Shown here one piece after another: positions 47,715 to 56,846 of a DNA stretch of 64,000 bases. The stretch lies in contig NZ_VLKY01000006.1 of NCBI RefSeq assembly GCF_007830155.1, positions 186,001-250,000 on the forward strand, written 5' to 3'. The stretch's first letter is position 1. Every line of letters begins with the position of its first letter. The notes under the pieces were generated by a model, which was not told where the DNA came from, made no database searches, and saw only the letters and a list, made by a program, of their open reading frames with translations. The translations under genes and the position numbers were made by a program. This DNA is from Pseudomonas duriflava. Lineage in GTDB: Bacteria > Pseudomonadota > Gammaproteobacteria > Pseudomonadales > Pseudomonadaceae.

Positions 47715-50279
47715 ATGCGAATCGACCGCTTAACCAGTAAGTTGCAAGTCGCATTGGCCGATGCTCAATCCCTGGCGGTCGGTCATGACCATCCGGCTAT
47801 TGAGCCAGTACATCTATTTTCGGCTCTGCTTGATCAGCAGGGAGGATCCATCCTGCCCCTGCTGCGCCAGGTAGGGTTTGATATTCAAGCGCTGCGTCAG
47901 GCGCTTACCAAGGAAATGGATGGGCTTCCCAAAATTCAAAATCCTACTGGAGATGTGAGTCTGTCTCAGGATCTGGCCCGTCTGTTGAATCAAGCTGACC
48001 GGCTGGCCCAGCAGAAGGGTGATCAGTTTATCTCGAGTGAACTGGTCCTGCTGGCTGCCATGGATGAGAACACCAAGCTAGGCAAACTGCTGTTGGGGCA
48101 GGGCGTTTCCAGAAAAGCTTTGGAAAATGCCGTCAATAATCTGCGTGGCGGCGAGGCGGTGAATGACCCGAATGCCGAGGAATCGCGGCAGGCACTGGAT
48201 AAATATACGATCGATCTGACCAAGCGCGCCGAAGACAGTAAGTTGGACCCGGTCATCGGCCGTGACGACGAAATTCGCCGTACCATTCAGGTCCTGCAGC
48301 GACGGACCAAGAACAATCCTGTGCTGATCGGTGAGCCCGGGGTAGGTAAAACCGCCATTGTCGAGGGGCTGGCTCAACGTATAGTTAATGGCGAAGTACC
48401 TGACGGTTTGAGAGATAAACGGTTGCTGGCGTTAGATATGGGGTCCTTGATTGCTGGCGCTAAATTCCGTGGGGAGTTTGAAGAACGCCTAAAGAGCGTT
48501 CTGAATGAGCTTTCCAAGCAGGAAGGTCGGGTCATTCTTTTTATCGATGAGCTGCATACCATGGTCGGCGCTGGCAAAGCGGAAGGTGCCATGGATGCTG
48601 GAAACATGTTAAAGCCAGCTTTAGCGCGTGGTGAGCTGCACTGCGTTGGCGCCACGACATTGGACGAATACCGCAAGTACATTGAAAAAGATGCTGCTCT
48701 GGAACGGCGCTTCCAGAAAGTGCTGGTCGATGAGCCGAGCGAGGAGGATACCATTGCTATCCTGCGTGGCCTCAAGGAGCGGTATGAAGTTCACCATAAG
48801 GTGGCCATTACCGACGGTGCCATTATCGCTGCTGCCAAGCTGTCGCATCGCTATATCACGGATCGCCAGTTGCCCGACAAGGCTATTGACCTGATTGACG
48901 AGGCAGCTAGCCGTATCCGGATGGAAATCGACTCCAAGCCGGAGCCCCTTGATCGTCTGGAGCGTCGTCTGATTCAGCTTAAAGTTGAGCGGGAAGCACT
49001 CAAGAAAGAGGATGACGAGGCTGCGCTGAAGCGTCTGGAAAAACTAAAAGACGACATTGCCCGGCTTGAACAGGAATATGCCGATCTGGAAGAAATCTGG
49101 AAAGCCGAAAAGGCGGAGGTGCAGGGATCAGCACAGTTGCAGGGAAGGATTGAGCAAGCCAAGCAGGAGTTGGAGTTGGCACGCCGTAAAGGCGACCTGA
49201 ACCGTATGGCCGAGTTGCAGTACGGCGTGATTCCTGATCTTGAGCGAAGCTTACAGATGGTGGATCAGCATGAGAAGCCAGCCAATCAGCTGCTGCGCAA
49301 TAAGGTCACTGAAGATGAAATTGCTGAGGTTGTGTCCAAGTGGACAGGAATTCCGGTGAGCAAAATGCTGGAAGGCGAGCGTGACAAACTCTTGCGCATG
49401 GAAGATGCGTTGCATAAGCGTGTTATTGGCCAGAATGAAGCGGTAACCGCCGTGGCTAATGCCGTTCGCCGTTCCCGGGCAGGATTGTCTGACCCAAATC
49501 GTCCTAGTGGCTCCTTCCTGTTTTTGGGGCCAACAGGGGTCGGTAAAACAGAGCTGTGCAAATCCCTGGCGGAGTTCCTGTTCGACACCGAAGAGGCTAT
49601 GGTTCGGATCGACATGTCCGAGTTCATGGAAAAACATTCTGTGGCACGTTTGATTGGGGCTCCCCCGGGCTATGTTGGTTACGAGGAGGGGGGATATCTG
49701 ACGGAAGCGGTGCGGCGCAAGCCTTACTCGGTCATCTTGCTGGATGAGGTGGAAAAGGCGCATCCGGATGTATTCAACATCCTGCTTCAAGTGCTTGATG
49801 ATGGACGCCTGACTGATAGCCAGGGCCGTACGGTCGACTTCCGTAATACGGTCGTGGTTATGACCTCAAATCTCGGATCGGCTCAAATTCAAGAGCTGGT
49901 CGGCGATCCTGAGGCGCAGCGTGCTGCCGTCATGGATGCGGTGTCAGCACATTTCCGTCCGGAGTTTATCAACCGGATCGATGAGGTGGTCGTGTTCGAG
50001 CCGCTGGGCCGTGATCAGATTGCCGGTATTGCTGAGATCCAGCTTGGTCGTTTACGCCAGCGTCTGGCTGAGCGGGAGTTGGACTTAGCCTTGTCGCAGG
50101 AGGCGATGGATAAGCTGGTAGCGGTGGGGTACGACCCCGTTTATGGCGCACGCCCGCTGAAGCGTGCTGTCCAGCGCTGGATCGAGAATCCGCTGGCCCA
50201 ACAGATTCTATCGGGGCAGTTCGTGCCGGGTAGTCGTATCGAGGCGAACGTAGTTGATGATGAGATTGTGTTCGCCTAA
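47715..50279 (+). CDS. clpB: ATP-dependent disaggregase ClpB
   Basis: An 854-residue AAA+ chaperone that works with DnaK to dissolve aggregates. N-terminal Clp-N domain (1-145), NBD1 with GEPGVGKTA near 206, middle coiled coil (about 410-525, rich in [25 protein letters not shown]), NBD2 with GPTGVGKTE near 605, and a C-terminal D2-small domain. There is no ClpP-binding IGF loop, as expected. A sigma-32-like promoter lies upstream. Confidence 0.97.
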   Translation: MRIDRLTSKLQVALADAQSLAVGHDHPAIEPVHLFSALLDQQGGSILPLLRQVGFDIQALRQALTKEMDGLPKIQNPTGDVSLSQDLARLLNQADRLAQQKGDQFISSELVLLAAMDENTKLGKLLLGQGVSRKALENAVNNLRGGEAVNDPNAEESRQALDKYTIDLTKRAEDSKLDPVIGRDDEIRRTIQVLQRRTKNNPVLIGEPGVGKTAIVEGLAQRIVNGEVPDGLRDKRLLALDMGSLIAGAKFRGEFEERLKSVLNELSKQEGRVILFIDELHTMVGAGKAEGAMDAGNMLKPALARGELHCVGATTLDEYRKYIEKDAALERRFQKVLVDEPSEEDTIAILRGLKERYEVHHKVAITDGAIIAAAKLSHRYITDRQLPDKAIDLIDEAASRIRMEIDSKPEPLDRLERRLIQLKVEREALKKEDDEAALKRLEKLKDDIARLEQEYADLEEIWKAEKAEVQGSAQLQGRIEQAKQELELARRKGDLNRMAELQYGVIPDLERSLQMVDQHEKPANQLLRNKVTEDEIAEVVSKWTGIPVSKMLEGERDKLLRMEDALHKRVIGQNEAVTAVANAVRRSRAGLSDPNRPSGSFLFLGPTGVGKTELCKSLAEFLFDTEEAMVRIDMSEFMEKHSVARLIGAPPGYVGYEEGGYLTEAVRRKPYSVILLDEVEKAHPDVFNILLQVLDDGRLTDSQGRTVDFRNTVVVMTSNLGSAQIQELVGDPEAQRAAVMDAVSAHFRPEFINRIDEVVVFEPLGRDQIAGIAEIQLGRLRQRLAERELDLALSQEAMDKLVAVGYDPVYGARPLKRAVQRWIENPLAQQILSGQFVPGSRIEANVVDDEIVFA

Positions 50280-50296
50280 TCATCTGGCTATGGAAT

Positions 50297-50324
50297 AGGC
50301 GGGGTATTGCGTGATGCCCCGCCT
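50297..50324 (+). terminator. Hairpin after clpB
   Basis: Perfect 8-bp GC-rich stem AGGCGGGG/CCCCGCCT, 17 bases after the stop codon. No T tract follows at once; likely terminator or mRNA 3' stabiliser. Confidence 0.5.
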
Positions 50325-50382
50325 GCCAACAGGCTACTTTCATTAACTCTATGATTTTTTAAAAAAAGTTTGGTTTGAGGTG

Positions 50383-50410
50383 TTGACAGGGAAAACGATA
50401 TCCGTAAAAT
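50383..50410 (+). promoter_or_regulatory. Strong sigma-70 promoter of the tRNA operon
   Basis: Perfect TTGACA, 16 bases, TAAAAT, then a GC-rich stretch (GGCGC) typical of stringently controlled discriminators. It lies 67 bases before tRNA-Asn. Confidence 0.8.
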
Positions 50411-50477
50411 GGCGCACCTCACCTGCAGCAACGCAGCTAAACACTGAAAGCTGAAGGTGAGATGGAAGATGTGATGT

Positions 50478-50553
50478 TCCGCGATAGCTCAGTCGGTAGA
50501 GCAAATGACTGTTAATCATTGGGTCCCTGGTTCGAGTCCAGGTCGCGGAGCCA
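50478..50553 (+). tRNA. tRNA-Asn (GTT)
   Basis: 76 bases with complete cloverleaf: acceptor TCCGCGA/TCGCGGA, D arm GCTC/GAGC, anticodon GTT in ACTGTTAAT, T loop TTCGAGT, encoded CCA. Confidence 0.97.
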
Positions 50554-50563
50554 ACTTCCTTGT

Positions 50564-50640
50564 CGGGGTATAGCGCAGCCCGGTAGCGCGCCTGCTTTGG
50601 GAGCAGGATGTCGGGAGTTCGAATCCCCCTACCCCGACCA
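50564..50640 (+). tRNA. tRNA-Pro (TGG)
   Basis: 77 bases: acceptor CGGGGTA/TACCCCG, anticodon TGG within CTTTGGGAG, T loop TTCGAAT, encoded ACCA end. Ten bases after tRNA-Asn. Confidence 0.97.
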
Positions 50641-50646
50641 TTAAGT

Positions 50647-50722
50647 GGGTCGTTAGCTCAGTCGGTAGAGCAGTTGGCTTTTAACCAATTGGTCGTAGGT
50701 TCGAATCCTACACGACCCACCA
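50647..50722 (+). tRNA. tRNA-Lys (TTT)
   Basis: 76 bases: acceptor GGGTCGT/ACGACCC, anticodon TTT in GCTTTTAAC, T loop TTCGAAT, encoded CCA. Six bases after tRNA-Pro; the three form one transcript. No factor-independent terminator is obvious in the AT-rich 260 bases that follow. Confidence 0.97.
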
Positions 50723-50941
50723 CTTATTACTTGTTACTCTCCTCTAAAGTATCTTTCTGTAAAATGCTTGATCCTTAAGGCATGAGCAGATAGTAAGCTT
50801 AATCTAGATTTCCCTTTCTGTTTACTACCTTATTCTTGCGATTCGGCTGTTTAAGCCTGTGTGCTTATCTCTAGCAGCTTGTGTCGCTAATCTTTATGGC
50901 GTCTAAAGCTTTAAATGTTAAAAGGTTAGTAAATTAGTCAG

Positions 50942-50969
50942 GCTATCGGCGTCGCATGAAGCCGATAGC
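50942..50969 (-). terminator. Hairpin beyond the ndh stop codon
   Basis: Perfect 9-bp arms GCTATCGGC/GCCGATAGC with a ten-base loop, located 15 bases past the ndh stop on the minus strand. The T tract is poor. Confidence 0.5.
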
Positions 50970-50983
50970 GCTATGGTCTTTAT

Positions 50984-52282
50984 TTAATGCAGTTTGAGAC
51001 GTGGGCGCAGGGTATGGCCCAGGTGATCATTGATCAGCAGAAGCAACGTGCGGAAATTACCGTATAGTGCGCGTTGATGCAGGCGATACAGGGACACATA
51101 GAACATCCGTGCCAGCCAGCCTTCAAGCATGATATTTCCGGTCAGATTACCCATTAGATTGCCTACTGCCGAATAGCGCGACAAGGAAATTAACGAACCA
51201 TAATCCTTGTAGTGATACTCAGGCAGTGCCTCACCTTTTAAACGAGCCTTCATAGACTTGACGAGTAGAGACGCTTGCTGATGGGCGGCCTGCGCCCGTG
51301 GAGGAACATTGCGGTTATCTTCGCCGGACATTGGGCAAGCAGCGCAATCACCAAAAGCGAAAATGTCATCGTCACGTGTAGTTTGCAGGGTAGGGCGGAC
51401 CACTAACTGGTTGATCCGATTGCTTTCTAGTCCGTCTAGGTCTGCCAAGAAGGCCGGTGCGCGAATGCCTGCAGCCCAGACTTTTAGTGTGGCAGGAATG
51501 AATTCGCCGTCTTTGGTCGTTAAACCGTCTTCCGTAATCGAGCTTACAGCTGCGCCGGTTATGAGGCGAACACCAAGCTTTTTTAATTGTTGAGCAACAG
51601 GCTCACCAATACGCTCAGGCAGAGCAGGTAAAACGCGGGGGCCTGCTTCGATGATGGTGATGCGCAAATCGTCCGGCTGAATACGGTCCAGTCCGTAAGA
51701 AACTAATTGATGAGCAGCGTTACGCAGTTCGGCAGCCAGCTCGACACCAGTTGCTCCCGCACCCACGATCGCTACATCGATAGGAGCAGCATTTTCTGTA
51801 CTGGCTTGTGCGTGTAGATAGTGATTTAACAATCGCTGATGAAAACGCTCGGCCTGGGCGCGGGTATCGAGGAATAGACAATGCTCGGCAGCGCCTGGCG
51901 TGCCAAAGTCGTTGGTGTTACTGCCGATCGAGATCACTAAGGTATCGTAGGGCAGGGTTCGTTCAGCCAGAATTTCCTTACCCTTTTCATCTGTTATCGC
52001 TGCCAGGCGAATCTGTTTGCTGGTTCTATCCAGTCCGGTCATTCGCCCTATCTGAAATTGAAAGTGATTCCACTTGGCTTGCGCAACGTAATTCAATTCA
52101 TCTGCCGATGAGTTGAGAGATCCTGCCGCAATCTCATGCATCAGTGGCTTCCAGATGTGTGTCAGGTTGGCATCCACTAGTGTGATGCAAGCCTTCTGGT
52201 GCTTACCGAGCGTACGACCTAGGCGAGTGGCCAGCTCTAGGCCGCCAGCGCCGCCGCCTACGATTACAATGCGATGTGTCAT
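50984..52282 (-). CDS. ndh: Type II NADH dehydrogenase
   Basis: A 432-residue non-proton-pumping NADH:quinone oxidoreductase. FAD fold VIVGGGAGGLELATRLG at the N-terminus, NADH fold VAIVGAGATGVELAAELRN near 173, and FAFGDCAACP near 310. The C-terminal amphipathic region with YRLHQRALYG anchors it to the membrane. It is monocistronic and runs toward the tRNA operon. Confidence 0.95.
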   Translation of the reverse strand: MTHRIVIVGGGAGGLELATRLGRTLGKHQKACITLVDANLTHIWKPLMHEIAAGSLNSSADELNYVAQAKWNHFQFQIGRMTGLDRTSKQIRLAAITDEKGKEILAERTLPYDTLVISIGSNTNDFGTPGAAEHCLFLDTRAQAERFHQRLLNHYLHAQASTENAAPIDVAIVGAGATGVELAAELRNAAHQLVSYGLDRIQPDDLRITIIEAGPRVLPALPERIGEPVAQQLKKLGVRLITGAAVSSITEDGLTTKDGEFIPATLKVWAAGIRAPAFLADLDGLESNRINQLVVRPTLQTTRDDDIFAFGDCAACPMSGEDNRNVPPRAQAAHQQASLLVKSMKARLKGEALPEYHYKDYGSLISLSRYSAVGNLMGNLTGNIMLEGWLARMFYVSLYRLHQRALYGNFRTLLLLINDHLGHTLRPRLKLH

Positions 52283-52409
52283 AGTGCTTGATACTCATAG
52301 AGTGGGAATTCGATAACTGAATGCGGGCCGTGAAGGTGTGTGATGTAACACGAGCAACTCGTCAAAAGCGGTGTAGTAAGTAGGTTCGGTAGATACATCG
52401 ACTTGCCCG

Positions 52410-52889
52410 TCATTCGACAACAGTTAATGAGTCGCCAAGCCGGATAACTCCGCCGTTGAGTGCGCGTGCGGTGATACCGCCATGGCCGCGCATAGCTTGA
52501 AACGTGCCTTTACCTAATCGTTCTTCCAGGCGGGAGCAGGGCTGGCACCAGCCCGTCGTTTCGAAAAGCGCATCACCAATCTGGAACTGACGGTTTTTAA
52601 GGCTAAAAAGGTTGATACCTGATACTGCTATATTGCGGCGTAGATCCTGAGGTTCAAGCGGTCGTCCGATAAGCGCACTGACAACGGCCAAGTGTTCCCA
52701 TTGGATAAATGTAACCTGCCGCGAATTGCGCGGGCTCGGGCGAGCATGATCACCTGTCAGGCCTGCCTCGCGACGGGCCTCTACTTCCTCTACTACAATC
52801 ATGTCTGCCCGTAAGGCGGGACGTACACCTATCCATTGGACTACGCCCTGCTGAGGCACGGCGGCCAGTAATTCCTTAAGTGGAATCAT
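52410..52889 (-). CDS. MOSC-domain protein
   Basis: A 159-residue protein. The MOSC pattern is clear: GLTGDHARPSPRNSRQVTFIQWEH, LRRNIAVSGINL, and the conserved cysteine block TTGWCQPCSRLE, followed by RGHGGITARALNGG. MOSC proteins handle sulfur or molybdenum cofactors; some reduce N-hydroxylated bases. The exact substrate is unknown. Divergent from the thioredoxin-like gene, with a Fur-like box between. Confidence 0.88.
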   Translation of the reverse strand: MIPLKELLAAVPQQGVVQWIGVRPALRADMIVVEEVEARREAGLTGDHARPSPRNSRQVTFIQWEHLAVVSALIGRPLEPQDLRRNIAVSGINLFSLKNRQFQIGDALFETTGWCQPCSRLEERLGKGTFQAMRGHGGITARALNGGVIRLGDSLTVVE

Positions 52890-53024
52890 TAATCTGAACC
52901 TGGTTGCAAGGTATTACTATGACGCCTGGCTTGGGGATTTCTTCAATCAGAAAGCCGCATCACTTGGATGCCCTTAGAGTGAGCATTATGATGCAGGATA
53001 GGCTCAAGGCGAAATGGTGCTGTT

Positions 53025-53043
53025 ACTAATGATAATAATTCTC
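53025..53043. promoter_or_regulatory. Fur-box-like site
   Basis: ACTAATGATAATAATTCTC matches the 19-base Fur consensus GATAATGATAATCATTATC at 15 positions. It is central in the 291-base divergent region, about 140 bases from both flanking starts. Confidence 0.6.
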
Positions 53044-53180
53044 GCTTTGCAATATTAGTGGAGCTGTATAGATACGATATTCCTATGCTGTGGCCTGTCA
53101 TGGGATTGATAGAAAGGGACTCCCTTATAGCAAGCCGTAGCGGCCATAATCGTTCCGTAAATCGTCTATTTGGAGGATCT

Positions 53181-53654
53181 ATGCGCACTTGGCGCTTCTG
53201 GGTGCTGTTTCTCTTCGCTATGCCGGGACTCGCTCTGGCGCTTGAGCCTGGCCAGCGTCTAGCGCCTTGGACATTGCTTGATCAGTTCGAACAGCCTTAT
53301 ACATTTAATGACGATTTACAGGTTCTGCTTGTAGCACGAAGTATGAAAGGAGCAAGTCTTGTCCATGCGGCGCTCAAGGAGCAGTCTGAAGGGTTTCTAG
53401 AGGCTCGGAAAATTATGCTTATGGCTGATATCAGCCACATGCCCTCAATGATTTCAACACTCTTCGCAATTCCGGCCATGAAAGGATATTCCTATAGAGT
53501 GCTTCTGGACCGAAAGGGGCGCGTGGCTCCTCGCTATCCAGGCGATAAGGAAAAAGTCCTTTGGGTTATGCTCGATCATGGTCGTTTCGTGGGGCAGCGC
53601 GAATTCGATTCGGAAGAAGCGTTAAAGGATGCTTTACAGGCAAAATCGAAGTAA
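53181..53654 (+). CDS. Secreted thioredoxin-fold-like hypothetical protein
   Basis: A 157-residue protein with a signal peptide (MRTWRFWVLFLFAMPGLALA) and a mature part that begins LEPGQRLAPWTLLDQFEQPYTF, the opening of AhpC/TlpA-type thioredoxin folds. There is no CxxC motif, so it is unlikely to be a redox enzyme. The remaining body (YRVLLDRKGRVAPRYPG) also fits that fold. The ATG four bases after GGAGGA was chosen over a longer start. A Fur-like box lies upstream, suggesting iron control; a terminator follows. Confidence 0.75.
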   Translation: MRTWRFWVLFLFAMPGLALALEPGQRLAPWTLLDQFEQPYTFNDDLQVLLVARSMKGASLVHAALKEQSEGFLEARKIMLMADISHMPSMISTLFAIPAMKGYSYRVLLDRKGRVAPRYPGDKEKVLWVMLDHGRFVGQREFDSEEALKDALQAKSK

Positions 53655-53702
53655 TTTTTTTACGAGCATAGGTAGAGGGCTCAATAGGCGATGCCTTTTC
53701 CT

Positions 53703-53737
53703 AAAAGCAGAAGCTATTTCAAGCTTCTGCTTTTTTC
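53703..53737 (+). terminator. Terminator after the thioredoxin-like gene
   Basis: AAAAGCAGAAGCT/AGCTTCTGCTTTTTT stem with a short loop and T tract. Confidence 0.88.
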
Positions 53738-53831
53738 ATTGAGCCTGACTCAGCGAGTTTTATGTAATTGAAAAGCATGAGCGTGGGTGAGTAGTGTCAA
53801 CAACTGACGTAGCGGGGCAGGTGCGTCGGGC

Positions 53832-54035
53832 TCAATGTTCGCGTGGAGGAAGGTCGTCGGAAAACAAATCATCCTCTAGCTCATTGCCCGGAATAGCATG
53901 CTCTTCCGAGGCCCAGGCGCCTAGATCAATTAATTTGCAGCGGTCCGAGCAGAAAGGCCGATTTGGGCTTTGTTCGCTCCATTCCACAGGTGCGCCGCAA
54001 GTCGGGCAATTCACTGACAAGGGTGGCTTAGGCAT
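53832..54035 (-). CDS. yacG: DNA gyrase inhibitor YacG
   Basis: A 67-residue zinc-ribbon protein with [11 protein letters not shown] and [18 protein letters not shown], the complete YacG signature. In E. coli YacG binds GyrB and inhibits gyrase. It overlaps coaE by eight bases in the pilD-coaE-yacG operon. Confidence 0.95.
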   Translation of the reverse strand: MPKPPLSVNCPTCGAPVEWSEQSPNRPFCSDRCKLIDLGAWASEEHAIPGNELEDDLFSDDLPPREH

Positions 54036-54642
54036 GCTTGCCTCCTTGGAGGGTTAAATAAAAACGGTGTAGGCGCTCTACCTGCTCATTCAAGTGAGCG
54101 AGGCCGTCATTATTGACGATCACGTCATCAGCTTGGCGCAGGCGTTCATCGCGTGCGAGTTGCGCCGCGATGATGGCGCGAATTTGTGCCTCGCTGGCTT
54201 GATCGCGGCGAATAGCGCGCTCAAGCTGGAGAGCTTCAGGCGCATCAATAACAAGAACCCGCTGCGTCATCTGGATTTGCCCTGACTCGATTAGAAGTGG
54301 CGAAACCAGAATGGCGTAAGGTGAGGTCGCTTCACCTAACATGCGGATAGTTTCCTGGCGAATCAAGGGATGTAGCAATTGCTCCAGCCAGCGACGCTCA
54401 TCCGGTGCGGAAAAAATGCGGGCACGTAGGGCGGGGCGATCAAGTCGGCCATCCGGTAAGAGAATATCAACGCCGAACCGATGGGCAATCTGCTCGAGTG
54501 CAGGCCGGCCTGGCTCAACAACCCAGCGTGCTACCTGATCGGCATCCACTGTATGGATGCCAAGAGTACTGAAATGTTCGGCTGCTGCGCTTTTGCCGCT
54601 GCCGATCCCGCCTGTCAGGCCAAGGATCCAGGGTGTAGTCAT
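54028..54642 (-). CDS. coaE: Dephospho-CoA kinase
   Basis: A 204-residue P-loop kinase for the last step of CoA synthesis. Walker [13 protein letters not shown] near residue 8, [13 protein letters not shown] near 34, and [12 protein letters not shown] near 112. Start overlaps the pilD stop by one base. Confidence 0.96.
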   Translation of the reverse strand: MTTPWILGLTGGIGSGKSAAAEHFSTLGIHTVDADQVARWVVEPGRPALEQIAHRFGVDILLPDGRLDRPALRARIFSAPDERRWLEQLLHPLIRQETIRMLGEATSPYAILVSPLLIESGQIQMTQRVLVIDAPEALQLERAIRRDQASEAQIRAIIAAQLARDERLRQADDVIVNNDGLAHLNEQVERLHRFYLTLQGGKHA

Positions 54643-55511
54643 TAGAATCCGGCAAATTGAAGATACATGCCGGTTATTTGATCACCCCAGAGCAATGCAA
54701 TCCACCCTGCAATTGCTAAATAAGGGCCAAAAGGAATAGGCGTGCCGCTTTCGGCATTACGCCGTTTTAGCAAAATGATGCCAAGAACGGCGCCAACCAA
54801 AGATGAAAGCAAGATGGTCAACGGCAGGATTTGCCAGCCACCCCAGGCGCCAAGCATGGCCAAGAGTTTGAAATCGCCAAAGCCCATGCCTTCCTTGCCT
54901 GTTACGAGGCGGAACACCTGATAGACCGACCAAAGACTGAGATAGCCAGCCGCGGCGCCCCATACGGCATCCGGCAGGTTGGTAAACAGCTCGAACTGAT
55001 TGGCGATCAGGCCCAGCCACAGCATGGGCAGTACTAATATATCCGGAAGAAGCTGGTGATCGGCGTCGATCAGGCTCATCGCCAGCAAGCTCCAGGTAAG
55101 AAGCAGAGCGCTGCCTGCCTGCCAGGTAAAGCCAAAGTGCCAGACCACTACGAAGGAAAGCAGGCCGCACGTTAACTCAACCAGGGGATAACGAAGGCTG
55201 ATAGTAGTCTTACAATGGGAGCAGCGACCACGCAGGAGTAGGTAGCTGAGCAGGGGAATATTTTCCCATGGTCGAATTTTATGGTTGCAGTGAGGGCAGT
55301 GCGAACCAGGGCGCGACAAGGTATACGGTGCGCCCGATGCCTCGGCGGGCAAGCCCAGCATTTCGCGAGACTGGGCGATCCACTCACGCTCCAGCATGAG
55401 TGGAAGCCGATGAACAACTACATTTAAAAAGCTGCCTACCAGCAGGCCCAAGATCAAAGCACCGCTCAGGTAGGCCAACGGATAGCTGCCTAAAAGATCA
55501 ATCGCCTCCAT
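54642..55511 (-). CDS. pilD: Prepilin peptidase/N-methyltransferase PilD
   Basis: A 289-residue membrane enzyme that cleaves and N-methylates type IV prepilins and type II pseudopilins. Zinc cysteines CPHCNHK and CSHCK near 73-101, catalytic aspartates in [13 protein letters not shown] near 150 and [14 protein letters not shown] near 214. ATG chosen overlaps the pilC stop (TGATG); a GTG one codon earlier is possible. Confidence 0.96.
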   Translation of the reverse strand: MEAIDLLGSYPLAYLSGALILGLLVGSFLNVVVHRLPLMLEREWIAQSREMLGLPAEASGAPYTLSRPGSHCPHCNHKIRPWENIPLLSYLLLRGRCSHCKTTISLRYPLVELTCGLLSFVVVWHFGFTWQAGSALLLTWSLLAMSLIDADHQLLPDILVLPMLWLGLIANQFELFTNLPDAVWGAAAGYLSLWSVYQVFRLVTGKEGMGFGDFKLLAMLGAWGGWQILPLTILLSSLVGAVLGIILLKRRNAESGTPIPFGPYLAIAGWIALLWGDQITGMYLQFAGF

Positions 55512-56728
55512 CACACCACTGAGCCCAGTTGGAAGATCGGCAGGTACATCGCGATGATCAGGCCGCCAACCAGAACCCCCAGGACGGCCATAATCATGGG
55601 CTCCATCAGGCTTGTAAGGCTGTCGACCATATTGTCGACTTCTTCCTCATAGAACGTAGCCACTTTATCCAGCATCTCATCCAGCGCGCCGGATTCTTCA
55701 CCAATGGCGGTCATCTGAACAGCCATGGAGGTAAAGACGGCGGTATTGCGCATCGAGAAGTTCAGCTGCATACCCGTCGATACGTCCTGTTTGATTCGGT
55801 CCACGGCATTGCGGAATACCACGTTGCCGGTAGCTCCTGAAACAGAGTCCAACGCATCCACGAGTGGCACGCCAGCAGCAAATGTAGTGGACAGCGTACG
55901 GGCATAGCGGGCAATAGCTGATTTATACAGAATCTGGCCAACCACCGGAATCTTCAGTACGAAGCGATCCACGGCATCACGGAATTTCTCGGAGCGCACA
56001 TGCGCCATCCGGAAAGCGTACCCTGCAATAAAGAATGCAAACAGGACGATGTACCACCAAGCCTGAAGCATTTCGGAGAGAGCAATCACCATCATAGTAA
56101 ATGCAGGCAACTCTGCACCAAACCCTTCAAACACCGACTGGAATTGTGGAACGACCTTGATCAATAGGATGGCCGATACGATGATCGCTACTACCACAAC
56201 AGCAGCCGGGTAGGTCATGGCCTTTTTGATCTTTTTCTTTAGTTGCTCGGTTTTTTCCTTGTAAGTTGCAACACGGTCCAGCAGGGTTTCCAATGAGCCT
56301 GATTGCTCACCAGCATCAACCAGGTTGCAGTACAAGTCGTCAAAATATTGCGGCTTTTTGCGCAGCGAACTGGACAAGCTATTACCAGCTGCTACTTCCT
56401 GTTTGATGTCATCGACCAGTTTGCGCATGTTCGGGTTGTCGAAGCCCTCGCTAATAATGTCAAACGAGTGCAGCAGAGGAACACCTGCACCCAGCATGGT
56501 TGCCAGCTGGCGCGTGAACAGGGCAATGTCCAACGGCTTGATCTTTTTGCCGCGGCTCAGTATCGAAATAGATTTTTTGCGTACACGGGTTGGGTTAACG
56601 CCCTGCTTGCGCAGTTGGGCCTTGACCAAGGCGGGATTTAGCCCGCTCATTTCGCCTTTTACCTTGACACCTTTACGGTCCGTGCCTTCCCAGGTAAAGG
56701 CGCTCATTTTCAACGCTTTATCGGCCAT
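55511..56728 (-). CDS. pilC: Pilus inner-membrane platform protein PilC
   Basis: A 405-residue GspF-family protein with two repeated cytoplasmic domains and three membrane helices. FTRQLATMLGAGVPLLHSFDII near 95 and YARTLSTTFAAGVPLVDALDSVSG near 275 are the paired family motifs. It couples PilB to the growing fibre. Confidence 0.96.
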   Translation of the reverse strand: MADKALKMSAFTWEGTDRKGVKVKGEMSGLNPALVKAQLRKQGVNPTRVRKKSISILSRGKKIKPLDIALFTRQLATMLGAGVPLLHSFDIISEGFDNPNMRKLVDDIKQEVAAGNSLSSSLRKKPQYFDDLYCNLVDAGEQSGSLETLLDRVATYKEKTEQLKKKIKKAMTYPAAVVVVAIIVSAILLIKVVPQFQSVFEGFGAELPAFTMMVIALSEMLQAWWYIVLFAFFIAGYAFRMAHVRSEKFRDAVDRFVLKIPVVGQILYKSAIARYARTLSTTFAAGVPLVDALDSVSGATGNVVFRNAVDRIKQDVSTGMQLNFSMRNTAVFTSMAVQMTAIGEESGALDEMLDKVATFYEEEVDNMVDSLTSLMEPMIMAVLGVLVGGLIIAMYLPIFQLGSVV

Positions 56729-56846
56729 GCATGCGGCTCTTCAGGTTGCAGGAGAGGACCGCTTTTAACCTGTGTTCAGGTAAGAGGGCCCGCTCACGTT
56801 CAAGTGAATGTCACGGCAACCTTTGCAAGCTTTGAGCCAGAAAGTA

